Notes: a model not told the origin generated them from the sequence alone. A stretch of 64,000 bases of DNA from Guptibacillus hwajinpoensis (GCF_020524165.1 NZ_JAIVKU010000006.1:62001-126000), one strand, 5' to 3'; positions 52,232 through 60,741 are shown, counted from the stretch's first letter. Made by a program: numbers and translations.

Positions 52232-52991
52232 CGAAGGAACGCTTGATGAAAAAGTAGCACTAGAAGACATTAATTTAACGCTTGAACCAGGTGATTTTGT
52301 AACCGTTATTGGTAGTAACGGGGCAGGGAAATCAACTTTAATGAATATGATCTCTGGGGTATTAACACCTGACGTTGGCGATGTATTTATCGATGGAAAA
52401 CAAATTACAAGCTTACCAGAATACAAAAGGTCTAAGCTAATCGGCCGTGTTTTTCAGGATCCTATGGCAGGAACGGCTCCTTCAATGACCATACAGGAAA
52501 ACCTAGCGCTTGCTTACAATCGAAATCGAAGAAGAACGTTAATGAAAGGCGTAACGAAAAAGTTAAAAACAACTTTTCAGGAAGCACTCGAAACGCTACA
52601 CTTGGGTCTTGAGGATCGCCTCTCTGCGAAGGTTGGGATGTTATCAGGAGGAGAGAGACAAGCTCTGTCCCTGTTAATGGCCACTTTCACAGAACCGAAA
52701 ATGCTGTTATTAGATGAACATACTGCAGCTCTCGACCCTGCTAGAGCTGCTTTAATTACAAGATTAACAGGCGAAATTGTAGAGCGAACGCATTTAACGA
52801 CGCTAATGGTTACTCATAATATGCAACAGGCGCTTGATCTTGGAAATCGACTAATCATGATGGATAGCGGTAAAGTTATATTAGAAGTTGAGGGAGAAGA
52901 TAAACAGAATTTAACCATTGAGGCGTTGTTACATGAATTCCAGCGTATCAAAGGTGCGAAGATGAATAATGATCGAGCTTTATTAGGGTAG
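52197..52991 (+). CDS. ABC transporter ATPase (TrpZ-like)
   Basis: A 264-residue ATPase with Walker A GSNGAGKSTLMNM, Q loop VFQDPMAGTAPSMTIQENLAL, signature LSGGERQALSLL, Walker B MLLLDEHTAALDP (histidine after Glu, typical of this subclass) and switch THN. It is the partner of the two upstream genes. ATG 52197 has GGAGGCG just before it and lies inside the permease gene. A terminator follows. Confidence 0.88.
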   Translation: MLRLNQIHKVFNEGTLDEKVALEDINLTLEPGDFVTVIGSNGAGKSTLMNMISGVLTPDVGDVFIDGKQITSLPEYKRSKLIGRVFQDPMAGTAPSMTIQENLALAYNRNRRRTLMKGVTKKLKTTFQEALETLHLGLEDRLSAKVGMLSGGERQALSLLMATFTEPKMLLLDEHTAALDPARAALITRLTGEIVERTHLTTLMVTHNMQQALDLGNRLIMMDSGKVILEVEGEDKQNLTIEALLHEFQRIKGAKMNNDRALLG

Positions 52992-52996
52992 TAAAT

Positions 52997-53028
52997 GAAA
53001 CCAATCGGTCTTCCGGTTGGTTTTTCTT
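52997..53028 (+). terminator. Terminator after the ABC transporter ATPase gene
   Basis: Stem AAACCAATCGG / CCGGTTGGTTT with loop TCTT and a following T run. Confidence 0.85.
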
Positions 53029-53091
53029 AAACGAAAAATGGTAGAGGGTATCGTATTTGGTTTGTTTTGCTCCTAATTTTTTGACAATTTA

Positions 53092-53142
53092 TTGACGGTT
53101 ATTATACGCAATGTTATTATATCGTTAAATAAACGTCATATA
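53092..53142 (+). promoter_or_regulatory. Promoter and operator of the phenylalanine dehydrogenase operon
   Basis: TTGACG (53092-53097), 17-base spacer, TATTAT (53115-53120). Two bases later begins CGTT-AAATA-AACG (53123-53135), extended to T-C-ATATA at 53142. Compared with the paaA site at 42567-42586, 19 of 20 bases are the same, and the distance to the -10 box is identical. Confidence 0.76.
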
Positions 53143-53163
53143 CTGAAGCGTGAGGTGTAGCGG

Positions 53164-53559
53164 GTGAAACAGGGGATTTCGGTTGGACAGAGTGCTGTGG
53201 TTCATGTGGAGGTTACCCCAGACATGTACGCTCAGTTTGAAGGCAAGGTCATTCACCAGGCTTATTCGACTGTATCAATGGTTTATCATATGGAATGGGC
53301 CGCTAGACAGCTTATCCTTCCTTATCTAGAAGACGATGAAGAGGGAATCGGTGGAGGAGTTGAAGTGAAGCATATGGGGCCAGCTTGCAATGGTCAATCC
53401 ATTGAAATACATGCCGTTATTCTATCACTTACGCATAAATCAGTGATTAGCAGCGTTGATGTTAAAAGGGGAAAAGAGCTTATTGGGACAGGAAAAGTCA
53501 TTCAGTTTATTCTTCCTAAAAACGTGATCGCAAAGAAATTAGAAAACGCTAAAATGTAA
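53164..53559 (+). CDS. Hot-dog fold thioesterase (FlK-like)
   Basis: A 131-residue single-domain hot-dog protein similar to the fluoroacetyl-CoA thioesterase (FlK) group: [54 protein letters not shown]. The Thr/Ser, Glu and His expected for catalysis are candidates in YSTVSM, MEWAA and VKHMG. As first gene of the operon it may release CoA from stalled or excess phenylacetyl-CoA or ring-opened products, like PaaI in other bacteria. It uses GTG 53164. This is an inference; the family has several substrates. Confidence 0.72.
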   Translation: MKQGISVGQSAVVHVEVTPDMYAQFEGKVIHQAYSTVSMVYHMEWAARQLILPYLEDDEEGIGGGVEVKHMGPACNGQSIEIHAVILSLTHKSVISSVDVKRGKELIGTGKVIQFILPKNVIAKKLENAKM

Positions 53560-53584
53560 GCGATTTCATAGAGGGGTGAAAATC

Positions 53585-54685
53585 GTGTTTGATCGGATAG
53601 AAGAGCATGAACAGGTACTTTTTTGTAATGATGCTGATACAGGTCTTAAAGCCATTATCGCAATACATAACACAACGCTTGGACCTGCGCTTGGCGGTTG
53701 TAGAATGCGACCGTATGAAACGGTAGATGAAGCCATTGAAGATGTGTTAAGACTTTCGAAAGGCATGACGTATAAATGTGCTGCGGCAGATGTGGATTTT
53801 GGTGGAGGTAAGGCCGTTATTATCGGAGATCCTTTGAAAGATCGAACTCCTGAGCTTTTTCGTGCCTTTGGTCAGTTTGTAGAGTCCTTGAATGGGCGAT
53901 TTTATACAGGAACCGATATGGGAACGACTCCTGATAATTTTGTTCATTCATTAAGAGAAAGTAGCTGTATCGTAGGTGTACCGGAAGAATACGGTGGAAG
54001 TGGAGACTCGTCCATTCCAACAGCAAACGGTGTTCTTTACGGTATACAGGCTACGAATAAAACGGTTTTCGGTTCAGAAGAGTTAGGTGGGAAAACGTAT
54101 GCGATTCAAGGTCTTGGGAAGGTTGGTTACAAAGTCGCAGAAATGCTACTAGAAAAAGGAGCAGATTTAATTGTTTCAGATATTAATCAAACTGCCATTG
54201 ATCGCTTAATACAACGAGCAATTGAGTTGAAGCAAGGGGTAAAGGTTGTTTCTGGTGATGCCATTTACGAAGCGGAGGCGGATGTTTTTGTCCCCTGTGC
54301 ACTTGGAGGGATTATTAACGATCAGACCATCGATAAGCTTAGAGTACAAGCGGTTGTCGGGTCTGCGAACAACCAGCTCCTAACGAATGAGCATGGCGAT
54401 TTGCTTAATCAACGGGGGATCCTCTATGCGCCAGATTATATTGTGAATAGTGGTGGCTTAATTCAGGTCTCGGATGAATTGTATTCGCCTAATCCGAAGC
54501 GAGTGTTACAAAAAACGAAGGCGATTTACGATACGTTACTGTCAATATTTGAGCAGGCTGAAGCTCATTCATTTTCAACGATTAAAGCGGCTAACCTATT
54601 TTGTGAACAACGTATTGAAAGTCGAAAACGCCGCAATAGCTTCTTCGCTCATAAAAAGCCTGGTAAATGGTCCGTTCGTTCTTAA
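53585..54685 (+). CDS. pdh: Phenylalanine dehydrogenase
   Basis: NAD-dependent phenylalanine dehydrogenase, 366 residues; oxidatively deaminates phenylalanine to phenylpyruvate. Catalytic lysines are Lys64 in GMTYK and Lys76 in [11 protein letters not shown]; the NAD motif is [13 protein letters not shown]. Two residues that separate this enzyme from leucine dehydrogenase are of the phenylalanine type: Gly109 in YTGTDMG (leucine dehydrogenase has Ala) and Leu292 in NSGGLIQV (Val there). The sequences around GGCRMRPY and RRNSFF also agree with known Bacillus phenylalanine dehydrogenases as I remember them. GTG 53585 has GAGGGGTG before it. It is followed by a 2-oxoacid dehydrogenase complex. 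Confidence 0.88.
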   Translation: MFDRIEEHEQVLFCNDADTGLKAIIAIHNTTLGPALGGCRMRPYETVDEAIEDVLRLSKGMTYKCAAADVDFGGGKAVIIGDPLKDRTPELFRAFGQFVESLNGRFYTGTDMGTTPDNFVHSLRESSCIVGVPEEYGGSGDSSIPTANGVLYGIQATNKTVFGSEELGGKTYAIQGLGKVGYKVAEMLLEKGADLIVSDINQTAIDRLIQRAIELKQGVKVVSGDAIYEAEADVFVPCALGGIINDQTIDKLRVQAVVGSANNQLLTNEHGDLLNQRGILYAPDYIVNSGGLIQVSDELYSPNPKRVLQKTKAIYDTLLSIFEQAEAHSFSTIKAANLFCEQRIESRKRRNSFFAHKKPGKWSVRS

Positions 54686-54708
54686 AACGTTATGAAAGGA
54701 GGAGTTCA

Positions 54709-55773
54709 ATGGACTTAATGGAACAATTCCCACTTATACAGCTAGTTAATGGAGAAGGTAAGCAGCTGGAAGAAAATCCATTTATTACGATAGCGAATGC
54801 AAAGCGGTTTTATGAACAAATGCTGTTTTCTCGTATGTTTGACCGCAAAGCTGTCAATCTGCAGCGTCAGGGTCGAATTGGTACGTATGCTCCGTTTGAA
54901 GGTCAAGAAGGCGCGCAAATTGGAAGTGCTTTAGCGTTAGAAGATGGGGACTGGATGTTTCCTACTTATCGTGATCATGCCGCCACGGCAGCTTTTGGGC
55001 ATTCACTCGTCAATATTTTTCTTTATTGGAAAGGATGTATTGAAGGATGCGTTCCTCCAGAAGGAAAACACATTTTTCCTCCATCCGTTCCAATTGCTTC
55101 TCAAATTCTTCATGCAACTGGTACAGCATGGGCTGAGAAGAAAAAAGGGAGTGATCGCGTATCGCTTGTCTACTTTGGAGATGGCGCAACATCTGAAGGG
55201 GATTTTCACGAGGGATTAAATTTTGCGAGTGTGTTCCAACTTCCAGTCGTATTCTTTAATCAAAATAATGGATACGCGATAAGCGTTCCGATTGAACGAC
55301 AGATGCATTCAAAAACTATTGCTCAAAAATCCCTTGCCTATGATATACCTGGCGTAAGAGTCGATGGAAATGATGTTTTTGCTGTATATAGTGAAACGCT
55401 TAAAGCGGTAGAACGTGCGAGAAACGGAGAAGGGCCAACGTTAATTGAGGCTGTTACATGGCGTTACGGGGCTCATACGACCACAGATGAACCATCCAAA
55501 TACCGAGATCAAAGGGAAAGTGAACAGAGAAGGCAGAGCGAGGATCCCATTAGTCGAGTGGAAAAGTATCTAAGAGCTGAAAATAGCTGGGATGGTCATT
55601 GGGAGGAAGAGCTTAAGAAAAAGGCAGAAGAACGTTTGCAACAGGCCGTCACTGAGATGGAAAAAACAAAAAAGTCTGATGAGGGGCTTATGTTTGACCA
55701 TGTGTTTGGCACTGACGTGTGGCCGGTTCAAGAACAAAAAGAGCGCTTTTTTCATAAGGAGAGTGAAAGATGA
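54709..55773 (+). CDS. 2-oxoacid dehydrogenase E1 component, alpha subunit
   Basis: A 354-residue thiamine-diphosphate subunit of the E1 decarboxylase. The cofactor motif is GDGATSEGDFHEGLNFASVFQLPVVFFNQNN (GDG to NN), and the phosphorylation-loop region is YGAHTTTDEPSKYR. It belongs to the PdhA/BkdAA group, where acid specificity cannot be read from motifs. The position directly after phenylalanine dehydrogenase suggests phenylpyruvate. ATG 54709 follows AAAGGAGGAG. The stop overlaps the E1 beta start by four bases. Confidence 0.9.
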   Translation: MDLMEQFPLIQLVNGEGKQLEENPFITIANAKRFYEQMLFSRMFDRKAVNLQRQGRIGTYAPFEGQEGAQIGSALALEDGDWMFPTYRDHAATAAFGHSLVNIFLYWKGCIEGCVPPEGKHIFPPSVPIASQILHATGTAWAEKKKGSDRVSLVYFGDGATSEGDFHEGLNFASVFQLPVVFFNQNNGYAISVPIERQMHSKTIAQKSLAYDIPGVRVDGNDVFAVYSETLKAVERARNGEGPTLIEAVTWRYGAHTTTDEPSKYRDQRESEQRRQSEDPISRVEKYLRAENSWDGHWEEELKKKAEERLQQAVTEMEKTKKSDEGLMFDHVFGTDVWPVQEQKERFFHKESER

Positions 55774-56765
55774 GCATAGCGGTCAATATGAAAAAGCTAA
55801 CGATGGTGCAGGCGATTACTGAAGCACTCAAGGTGGTTCTTGAAGAAGATGAGTCTGTCCTTGTTCTTGGAGAAGATGTAGGGAGAAACGGCGGTGTATT
55901 TAGAGCAACTGACGGCTTGTTTGAGATGTTTGGTGACGAGCGAGTGATTGATACGCCTCTTGCCGAATCTGGGTTAATTGGTACATCGATTGGACTTGCG
56001 ATGAACGGATTTAAACCCATTGTAGAGATTCAGTTTCTTGGTTTTATTTATCCGGGTTTTAATCAATTAATCACTCATGCGACACGAATTCGAACAAGGA
56101 CGCAGAGTCGATATACCGTACCGATGACCATTCGTGTTCCATATGGGGCTGGTGTAAGAGCACCTGAAATTCATAGTGATAGCACTGAAGCCCTATTTGC
56201 TCATATACCGGGTTTGAAGGTTGTCGTTCCATCAACGCCGCACGATGCAAAGGGGTTATTAATTAGTAGTATAAGAGATCCGGATCCAGTGCTGTTTCTT
56301 GAACCAATGAAGATGTATCGTACTGGTAAAGGTGACGTTCCTAATGGTAGCTATACGATCCCACTTGGGAAAGGGTACAGGCGACGTAGTGGTCATGACA
56401 TCTCTCTTTTTGCATGGGGAGCAATGGTGAATGTGGCAGAAGAAGCCGCCGAGAAAGCTGCTGCTAAGGGGATGGAGTGTGATGTCATTGACCTACGTTC
56501 TCTTTATCCTCTAGATAAAGAATTGATCGCTGAATCTGTACAAAAAACCGGACGTGCGGTTATTGTTCATGAGGCTCCTTCATCAGGTGGAGTTGGCAGT
56601 GAAGTGATTTCGGTCATTAATGACACTTCGTTTCTTTATATGAAGTCACCAATCAAGAAAGTAACGGGGTATGATGCACCGGTGCCGTTATTTACGCTAG
56701 AAGATGATTATTTGCCGGACGCTAACAAAGTTTTACGAGCAATTGAAGAAGCGGTTCGCTTCTGA
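55770..56765 (+). CDS. 2-oxoacid dehydrogenase E1 component, beta subunit
   Basis: A 331-residue transketolase-like E1 beta subunit. It has VLVLGEDVGRNGGVFRATDGL near the start, DTPLAESGLIGTSIGLAMNGFKPIVEIQF, and EAPSSGGVGSEVISVI toward the C terminus. It is coupled to E1 alpha by ATGA and 14 bases before E2. With E1 alpha it forms a heterotetramer that decarboxylates a 2-oxoacid and transfers the acyl group to E2. Confidence 0.92.
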   Translation: MSIAVNMKKLTMVQAITEALKVVLEEDESVLVLGEDVGRNGGVFRATDGLFEMFGDERVIDTPLAESGLIGTSIGLAMNGFKPIVEIQFLGFIYPGFNQLITHATRIRTRTQSRYTVPMTIRVPYGAGVRAPEIHSDSTEALFAHIPGLKVVVPSTPHDAKGLLISSIRDPDPVLFLEPMKMYRTGKGDVPNGSYTIPLGKGYRRRSGHDISLFAWGAMVNVAEEAAEKAAAKGMECDVIDLRSLYPLDKELIAESVQKTGRAVIVHEAPSSGGVGSEVISVINDTSFLYMKSPIKKVTGYDAPVPLFTLEDDYLPDANKVLRAIEEAVRF

Positions 56766-56779
56766 AGGAGGGATGAAAG

Positions 56780-57913
56780 TTGGATGTGAAATTGCATGAC
56801 ATTGGAGAAGGGATGTCAGAAGGCGAAATCGTACAGCTTTTTGTTAAACCTGGCGATCACGTACAGGTTGATCAGCCCTTAGTGGAAGTACAGACGGATA
56901 AAGTCACGGCAGAGCTTCCATCTCCTTTCGCAGGAAAAGTAGAAACCATTCATGTTAAAACAGGTGAAGTCATTGAAGTAGGAGGGGTCCTTTTAACGAT
57001 TTCACCAACGCCACAGCAGGCTGAGCAAACGTTGCTTCCAAATAAAAAGAAAAGAATATTAGCAGCACCGTTTACGAGAAAAGTCGCTCGGGAGAATAAT
57101 GTCGATATTGAGAAAGTAACGGGGACAGGACCGGCGGGGCGAATTACCGATGAAGATATTTTCAGGCATCTTGCGACAACGCAAAATCCTGAAAAGGAAG
57201 AAACAGAGACAGCGAAACAAACATCCACCATCCCATTCTCAAAAAGGCGGAAACAAATTTCAGCAAAAATGAAAAAATCCACTTTAACGATTCCTCATGT
57301 GACTCATTTTGATGAAGTCGATGTAACGAACATCTTAGAGATGAAAAAAACGATAAAAGAAAAACGTGACCAGTCTATTTCCGTTGCTGCTTTCTATATT
57401 AAAGCTGTATGTATTGCGTTAAAGGAGTTTCCTATTTTTAATTCGGAATTAAGAGAAGAAGAAGGGCTGATTTACTTGAAGCCTGATCTTCATATTGGCA
57501 TCGCTACTGATACGGAAGAAGGGCTCATTGTTCCGGTTATCCATCATTGTGATAAACGATCAATCAATGATATTCATAAAAAAATGAAAAGCCTTCATAA
57601 AGCAGCAATGAACAATGAACTCACTAGTAAAGACCTTTCATCTGGTACGTTTACTGTTAGTAACGCAGGACCGCTTGGCAGTACAGGAGCTACGCCGATT
57701 ATTAATTACCCAGAAGCGGCGTTACTCGCTTTCCATAAAACGAAGAAGATGCCGGTCGTGACAGAGAATGATGAGATTGTGATTCGATCCATTATGTCGA
57801 TTTCTATGACGTTTGATCACCGTATTGCAGATGGTGGGACATCTATGCGTTTTACGAATCGCTTGATTGAATTGATTGAAAACCCCTCATTCCTTTTAAT
57901 GGAGCTCGTCTAA
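56780..57913 (+). CDS. 2-oxoacid dehydrogenase E2, dihydrolipoyl acyltransferase
   Basis: A 377-residue E2 with one lipoyl domain (lipoyl lysine in VQTDKVTAELPSPFAG near residue 42), a peripheral-subunit-binding domain (AAPFTRKVARENNVDIEKVTGTGPAGRITDEDI, residues 95-127) and a catalytic core ending in FDHRIADGGTS with the active-site histidine and aspartate. It starts with TTG at 56780 behind GAAGGAGGG. The product would be phenylacetyl-CoA if the substrate is phenylpyruvate; a branched-chain acyl-CoA is the alternative. Lipoylation may depend on LplJ (39742). It overlaps E3 by one base. Confidence 0.92.
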   Translation: MDVKLHDIGEGMSEGEIVQLFVKPGDHVQVDQPLVEVQTDKVTAELPSPFAGKVETIHVKTGEVIEVGGVLLTISPTPQQAEQTLLPNKKKRILAAPFTRKVARENNVDIEKVTGTGPAGRITDEDIFRHLATTQNPEKEETETAKQTSTIPFSKRRKQISAKMKKSTLTIPHVTHFDEVDVTNILEMKKTIKEKRDQSISVAAFYIKAVCIALKEFPIFNSELREEEGLIYLKPDLHIGIATDTEEGLIVPVIHHCDKRSINDIHKKMKSLHKAAMNNELTSKDLSSGTFTVSNAGPLGSTGATPIINYPEAALLAFHKTKKMPVVTENDEIVIRSIMSISMTFDHRIADGGTSMRFTNRLIELIENPSFLLMELV

Positions 57914-59316
57914 TGGTTGTTGGTGAAATACTACATGAAAAAGACGTTGTTGTCATTGGAGCTGGTCCAGCCGGATATGAAGCAGCTTTTCGTGCAGCAA
58001 AGAACGGGAGAGACGTTACGCTAGTAGATCGATTTCGTTCAGGTGGAGAGTGTCTCCATAGCGGGTGTATTCCCTCGAAACTCCTTGCAACCGCTGCAAG
58101 GAAATTGGAGGAAAAGACGCCAGGAGTGAGGACGACACCCACATTTTGCATGGACAAATGGCAGGAAGAAAAGCGTGCTTTGATTGGTAAGATGGAGAAA
58201 GGGCTTCATCATCGCTTTAAGTTAACGAACATTGAATGTGTGAAGGGAGAAGCATCTTTTCGATCGCATGAGAGAATCGGTGTTGAACAAGGTGAGAAAT
58301 TTGAAGTGTGGTCATTTAATCATGTGATACTTGCGACTGGTAGCAGACCAATCTCTCCAGACTTTCTCTCATTCTCAAACCCGAACATTTTGCCCTTAGA
58401 ACAACTCTATACGTTATCTTCTCTTCCGAATCACCTTCTCCTTTTTGGAGCCGATTATCTCACGGTAGAGGCGGCAAGTACGTTTCGTGCACTGGGAGTA
58501 GAGGTAACCATTGTGACAGATCAACAAAACATCCTACCTGAATGGGACGAGAATATTCAGCGAGAATTAAAAAGACAATTTAAGAAACAAAAAGTAACAC
58601 TGTTCACAGGAGTATCTGATTGCCGGGTTAAGGATCAAGGGCTGGTCTTAGGTTTCAGTAACGATAGAGGAGAAACCGTAGAAGTTGAAACAGAGATGAT
58701 TGCCTATTCGATTGGACGAGTTGGTAATGGGAATTCGTTAGGATTGGATCAAGCGGGCGTTGATATACAGGAGAATGGCACCATTCCTATTTCTGAGAAA
58801 TGTCAAACAACAAGGGCGAACATCTATGCCTGTGGAGATGTAACAGGAGACCCAACGCTAGCCGTGAAAGGAATCAAGCAGGGAAAGACAGCTGCAGATC
58901 ATTGTTGTGGTAAAAACACCGCTTACTCTCTTGATTGCCTTCCGAAGGTGATTCAAACGCAAACTCCCGTGTCCTCGGTAGGCTTAACAGAAAAAGAAGC
59001 GAAAGAAGCTGGATACGAAGTGATAACTGCTAGCTCTTCTATGCGTGCAAACGGATATGCAATGGTCAATGGGGATACTGAAGGATTGATCGTCGTTCAT
59101 CGAGACCGTAAGAGTCATGTGCTTCTAGGGTTTCATGCTATAGGAACAGGTGCAGTTGAGCTTATTGAAAAAGCAACGCTTGCGCTTGAGATGGGTGCGA
59201 GAGATGAAGACTTTATTTATCCTTATACCCCACACCCAGGCTATGGAGAAGCGTGGACAGATGCAGTAGAAAGGACGGCAGAAGAAAGTAACGTGAAAAC
59301 AAAAGTAAGGCAATAG
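57913..59316 (+). CDS. 2-oxoacid dehydrogenase E3, dihydrolipoyl dehydrogenase
   Basis: A 467-residue FAD disulfide oxidoreductase. FAD motif VVIGAGPAGYEAAFRAAKNG, redox disulfide GGECLHSGCIPSK (C-x4-C), second FAD motif YACGDVTGDPTLAVKG, and active-site HPGYGE at the C terminus, where canonical E3 has HPTLSE; the His and Glu are kept. The sequence is thus somewhat divergent from housekeeping Lpd, which suggests a dedicated subunit. It starts one base inside E2 and ends the operon. Confidence 0.9.
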   Translation: MVVGEILHEKDVVVIGAGPAGYEAAFRAAKNGRDVTLVDRFRSGGECLHSGCIPSKLLATAARKLEEKTPGVRTTPTFCMDKWQEEKRALIGKMEKGLHHRFKLTNIECVKGEASFRSHERIGVEQGEKFEVWSFNHVILATGSRPISPDFLSFSNPNILPLEQLYTLSSLPNHLLLFGADYLTVEAASTFRALGVEVTIVTDQQNILPEWDENIQRELKRQFKKQKVTLFTGVSDCRVKDQGLVLGFSNDRGETVEVETEMIAYSIGRVGNGNSLGLDQAGVDIQENGTIPISEKCQTTRANIYACGDVTGDPTLAVKGIKQGKTAADHCCGKNTAYSLDCLPKVIQTQTPVSSVGLTEKEAKEAGYEVITASSSMRANGYAMVNGDTEGLIVVHRDRKSHVLLGFHAIGTGAVELIEKATLALEMGARDEDFIYPYTPHPGYGEAWTDAVERTAEESNVKTKVRQ

Positions 59317-59320
59317 GTCA

Positions 59321-59345
59321 AACGCTCCGATTGGAGCGTTTTTTG
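59321..59345 (+). terminator. Terminator after the 2-oxoacid dehydrogenase operon
   Basis: A perfect 8-bp stem AACGCTCC / GGAGCGTT (59321-59328 with 59333-59340), loop GATT, T run at once after it. Confidence 0.88.
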
Positions 59346-59363
59346 ATTTGCTCTAACTACGGA

Positions 59364-59930
59364 TTAGCGTAAAGAAGAGGGGTAATGAATAATCATCATG
59401 GCTTTACAAGGTTGATTGGATGTATTTCGATAATGATGGTCGTAATTTGCTGTAAATCTTAAACTTTCTCCAGAAGAAATCGTAAATGCTTGGGTATCCA
59501 CTTCAATATTCATACTTCCTTCTTCGATAAACAAATATTCTTCTACTCCATCAGGATGGGCAAGCGAATGATAATGACACCCTGGTGCAAGTTCAATATA
59601 AAATGTTTCAAATGATTTTCCGGGTTCCATAGGAAAGAGTGGGACTACTTTCATTTTTCCGCTTTCTTCTACGAGGGGTTGTATTTCAAATCTGTTCACC
59701 TTTTTAATAACTGGCTGTTCTTCATCGATGAATGCAGTGAAGGATACGCCTAGGCCGTTAGCAATTTTCCATAGTGTGTTGACAGTTGGGTTTGAAGCAC
59801 CACGCTCTATTTGAGCAAGCATCGGTTTACTTACCGAACACCGCTCTGATAATTGATCTAGACTTAACTTATTTTCATGGCGAAGTTTCTTTAACTTCTG
59901 CCCGATTTGTTCTGTTAACGAATTTTTCAT
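59364..59930 (-). CDS. XRE-cupin transcriptional regulator
   Basis: A 188-residue regulator with an N-terminal XRE helix-turn-helix (IGQKLKKLRHENKLSLDQLSERCSVSKPMLAQIERGASNPTVNTLWKIANGLG) and a C-terminal cupin (APGCHYHSLAHPDGVEEYLFIEEGSMNIEVDTQAFTISSGESLRF). It is divergent from azlCD, separated by two palindromes, and so probably controls that exporter. The ligand could be an amino acid bound by the cupin. The ATG is at 59930. Confidence 0.87.
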   Translation of the reverse strand: MKNSLTEQIGQKLKKLRHENKLSLDQLSERCSVSKPMLAQIERGASNPTVNTLWKIANGLGVSFTAFIDEEQPVIKKVNRFEIQPLVEESGKMKVVPLFPMEPGKSFETFYIELAPGCHYHSLAHPDGVEEYLFIEEGSMNIEVDTQAFTISSGESLRFTANYDHHYRNTSNQPCKAMMIIHYPSSLR

Positions 59931-59972
59931 TGCCTACTCCTCTTTTTGTCGATTCAGATATTGATTGAAAGT

Positions 59973-60011
59973 TTGTATAATATAACATACAATAAGTTTA
60001 ATATATTGAAC
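59973..60011. promoter_or_regulatory. Two palindromes in the azlCD control region
   Basis: TTGTAT-N8-ATACAA (59973-59992), containing TATAAT at 59976-59981, and GTTTAATATATTGAAC (59996-60011, imperfect). Both fit operators of a dimeric XRE-type regulator overlapping the azlC promoter. Confidence 0.55.
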
Positions 60012-60036
60012 AAAAGAGAGCAATAGGAGGGATATC

Positions 60037-60741
60037 GTGGAGGCAAGCGTAGCAAACAACTATTCCGGTTTTGTAGATGGTTTAAAGGGAGGAATCAGCA
60101 TTGCTGTCGGGTATATGCCTGTTGCCCTAACTTTTGGCTTACTTGCAAGAACGACTGGCCTAACACTTTATGAAGCTGTTCTAATGAGTGTCCTCGTCTT
60201 TGCAGGGGCTGCTCAATACATAACGTTAAGTTTGATTGCTATTGGTACAGGGGCTTTTGAAATCATTTTTACAATCTTTATCGTTAATATTCGCCATCTC
60301 TTAATGAGTGCCTCCATAAATGAAAAAGTAGAAGAAGATACGCCCTGGAAAAAAGCAGTCTATGCTTTTGGGATTACAGATGAAACGTTTACGGTTTCAG
60401 CAACGAAAGCGGGCAAACTTACGACTGGTTATATGTTTGGCTTATGCTTCATCTCCTATTCTAGCTGGGTACTTTTTACAGGGGGAGGTTACATTGCTGG
60501 TGCTACGCTACCTGGAGTGGTTCAGCAAGGAATGAGCGTTGCACTTTACGCGATGTTTATAGGTTTGCTTATTCCTTCTGCTAAAAAAAGTCGTAAAGTT
60601 CTTTTTTTAGCAGGGTTAGCAGCTTTATTTAATAGTCTTCTTACGTTCGCTCAGTTTTCAACTGGTTGGGCGATCGTTTTGGCAACATTGTTGTCTTCCA
60701 TACTAGTTGAGTGGAGGGGAGGTAGGGCAAGGAATGAGTAA
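60037..60741 (+). CDS. azlC: AzlC family branched-chain amino acid exporter subunit
   Basis: A 234-residue membrane protein of the AzlC (YgaZ) family. It has the signature SIAVGYMPVALTFGLLARTTGL at the start and SVLVFAGAAQYITLSLIAIG near residue 55, with about seven helices. With AzlD it forms an exporter for branched-chain amino acids or analogues. GTG 60037 follows AGGAGG. It overlaps azlD by eight bases. Confidence 0.92.
   Translation: MEASVANNYSGFVDGLKGGISIAVGYMPVALTFGLLARTTGLTLYEAVLMSVLVFAGAAQYITLSLIAIGTGAFEIIFTIFIVNIRHLLMSASINEKVEEDTPWKKAVYAFGITDETFTVSATKAGKLTTGYMFGLCFISYSSWVLFTGGGYIAGATLPGVVQQGMSVALYAMFIGLLIPSAKKSRKVLFLAGLAALFNSLLTFAQFSTGWAIVLATLLSSILVEWRGGRARNE

Noticed and set aside
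53576..59316. Ordinary branched-chain (bkd) operon with leucine dehydrogenase
   Set aside because: ptb and buk are missing, the dehydrogenase has phenylalanine-type specificity residues, and the promoter operator is shared with paaA. It remains the main alternative for the complex.
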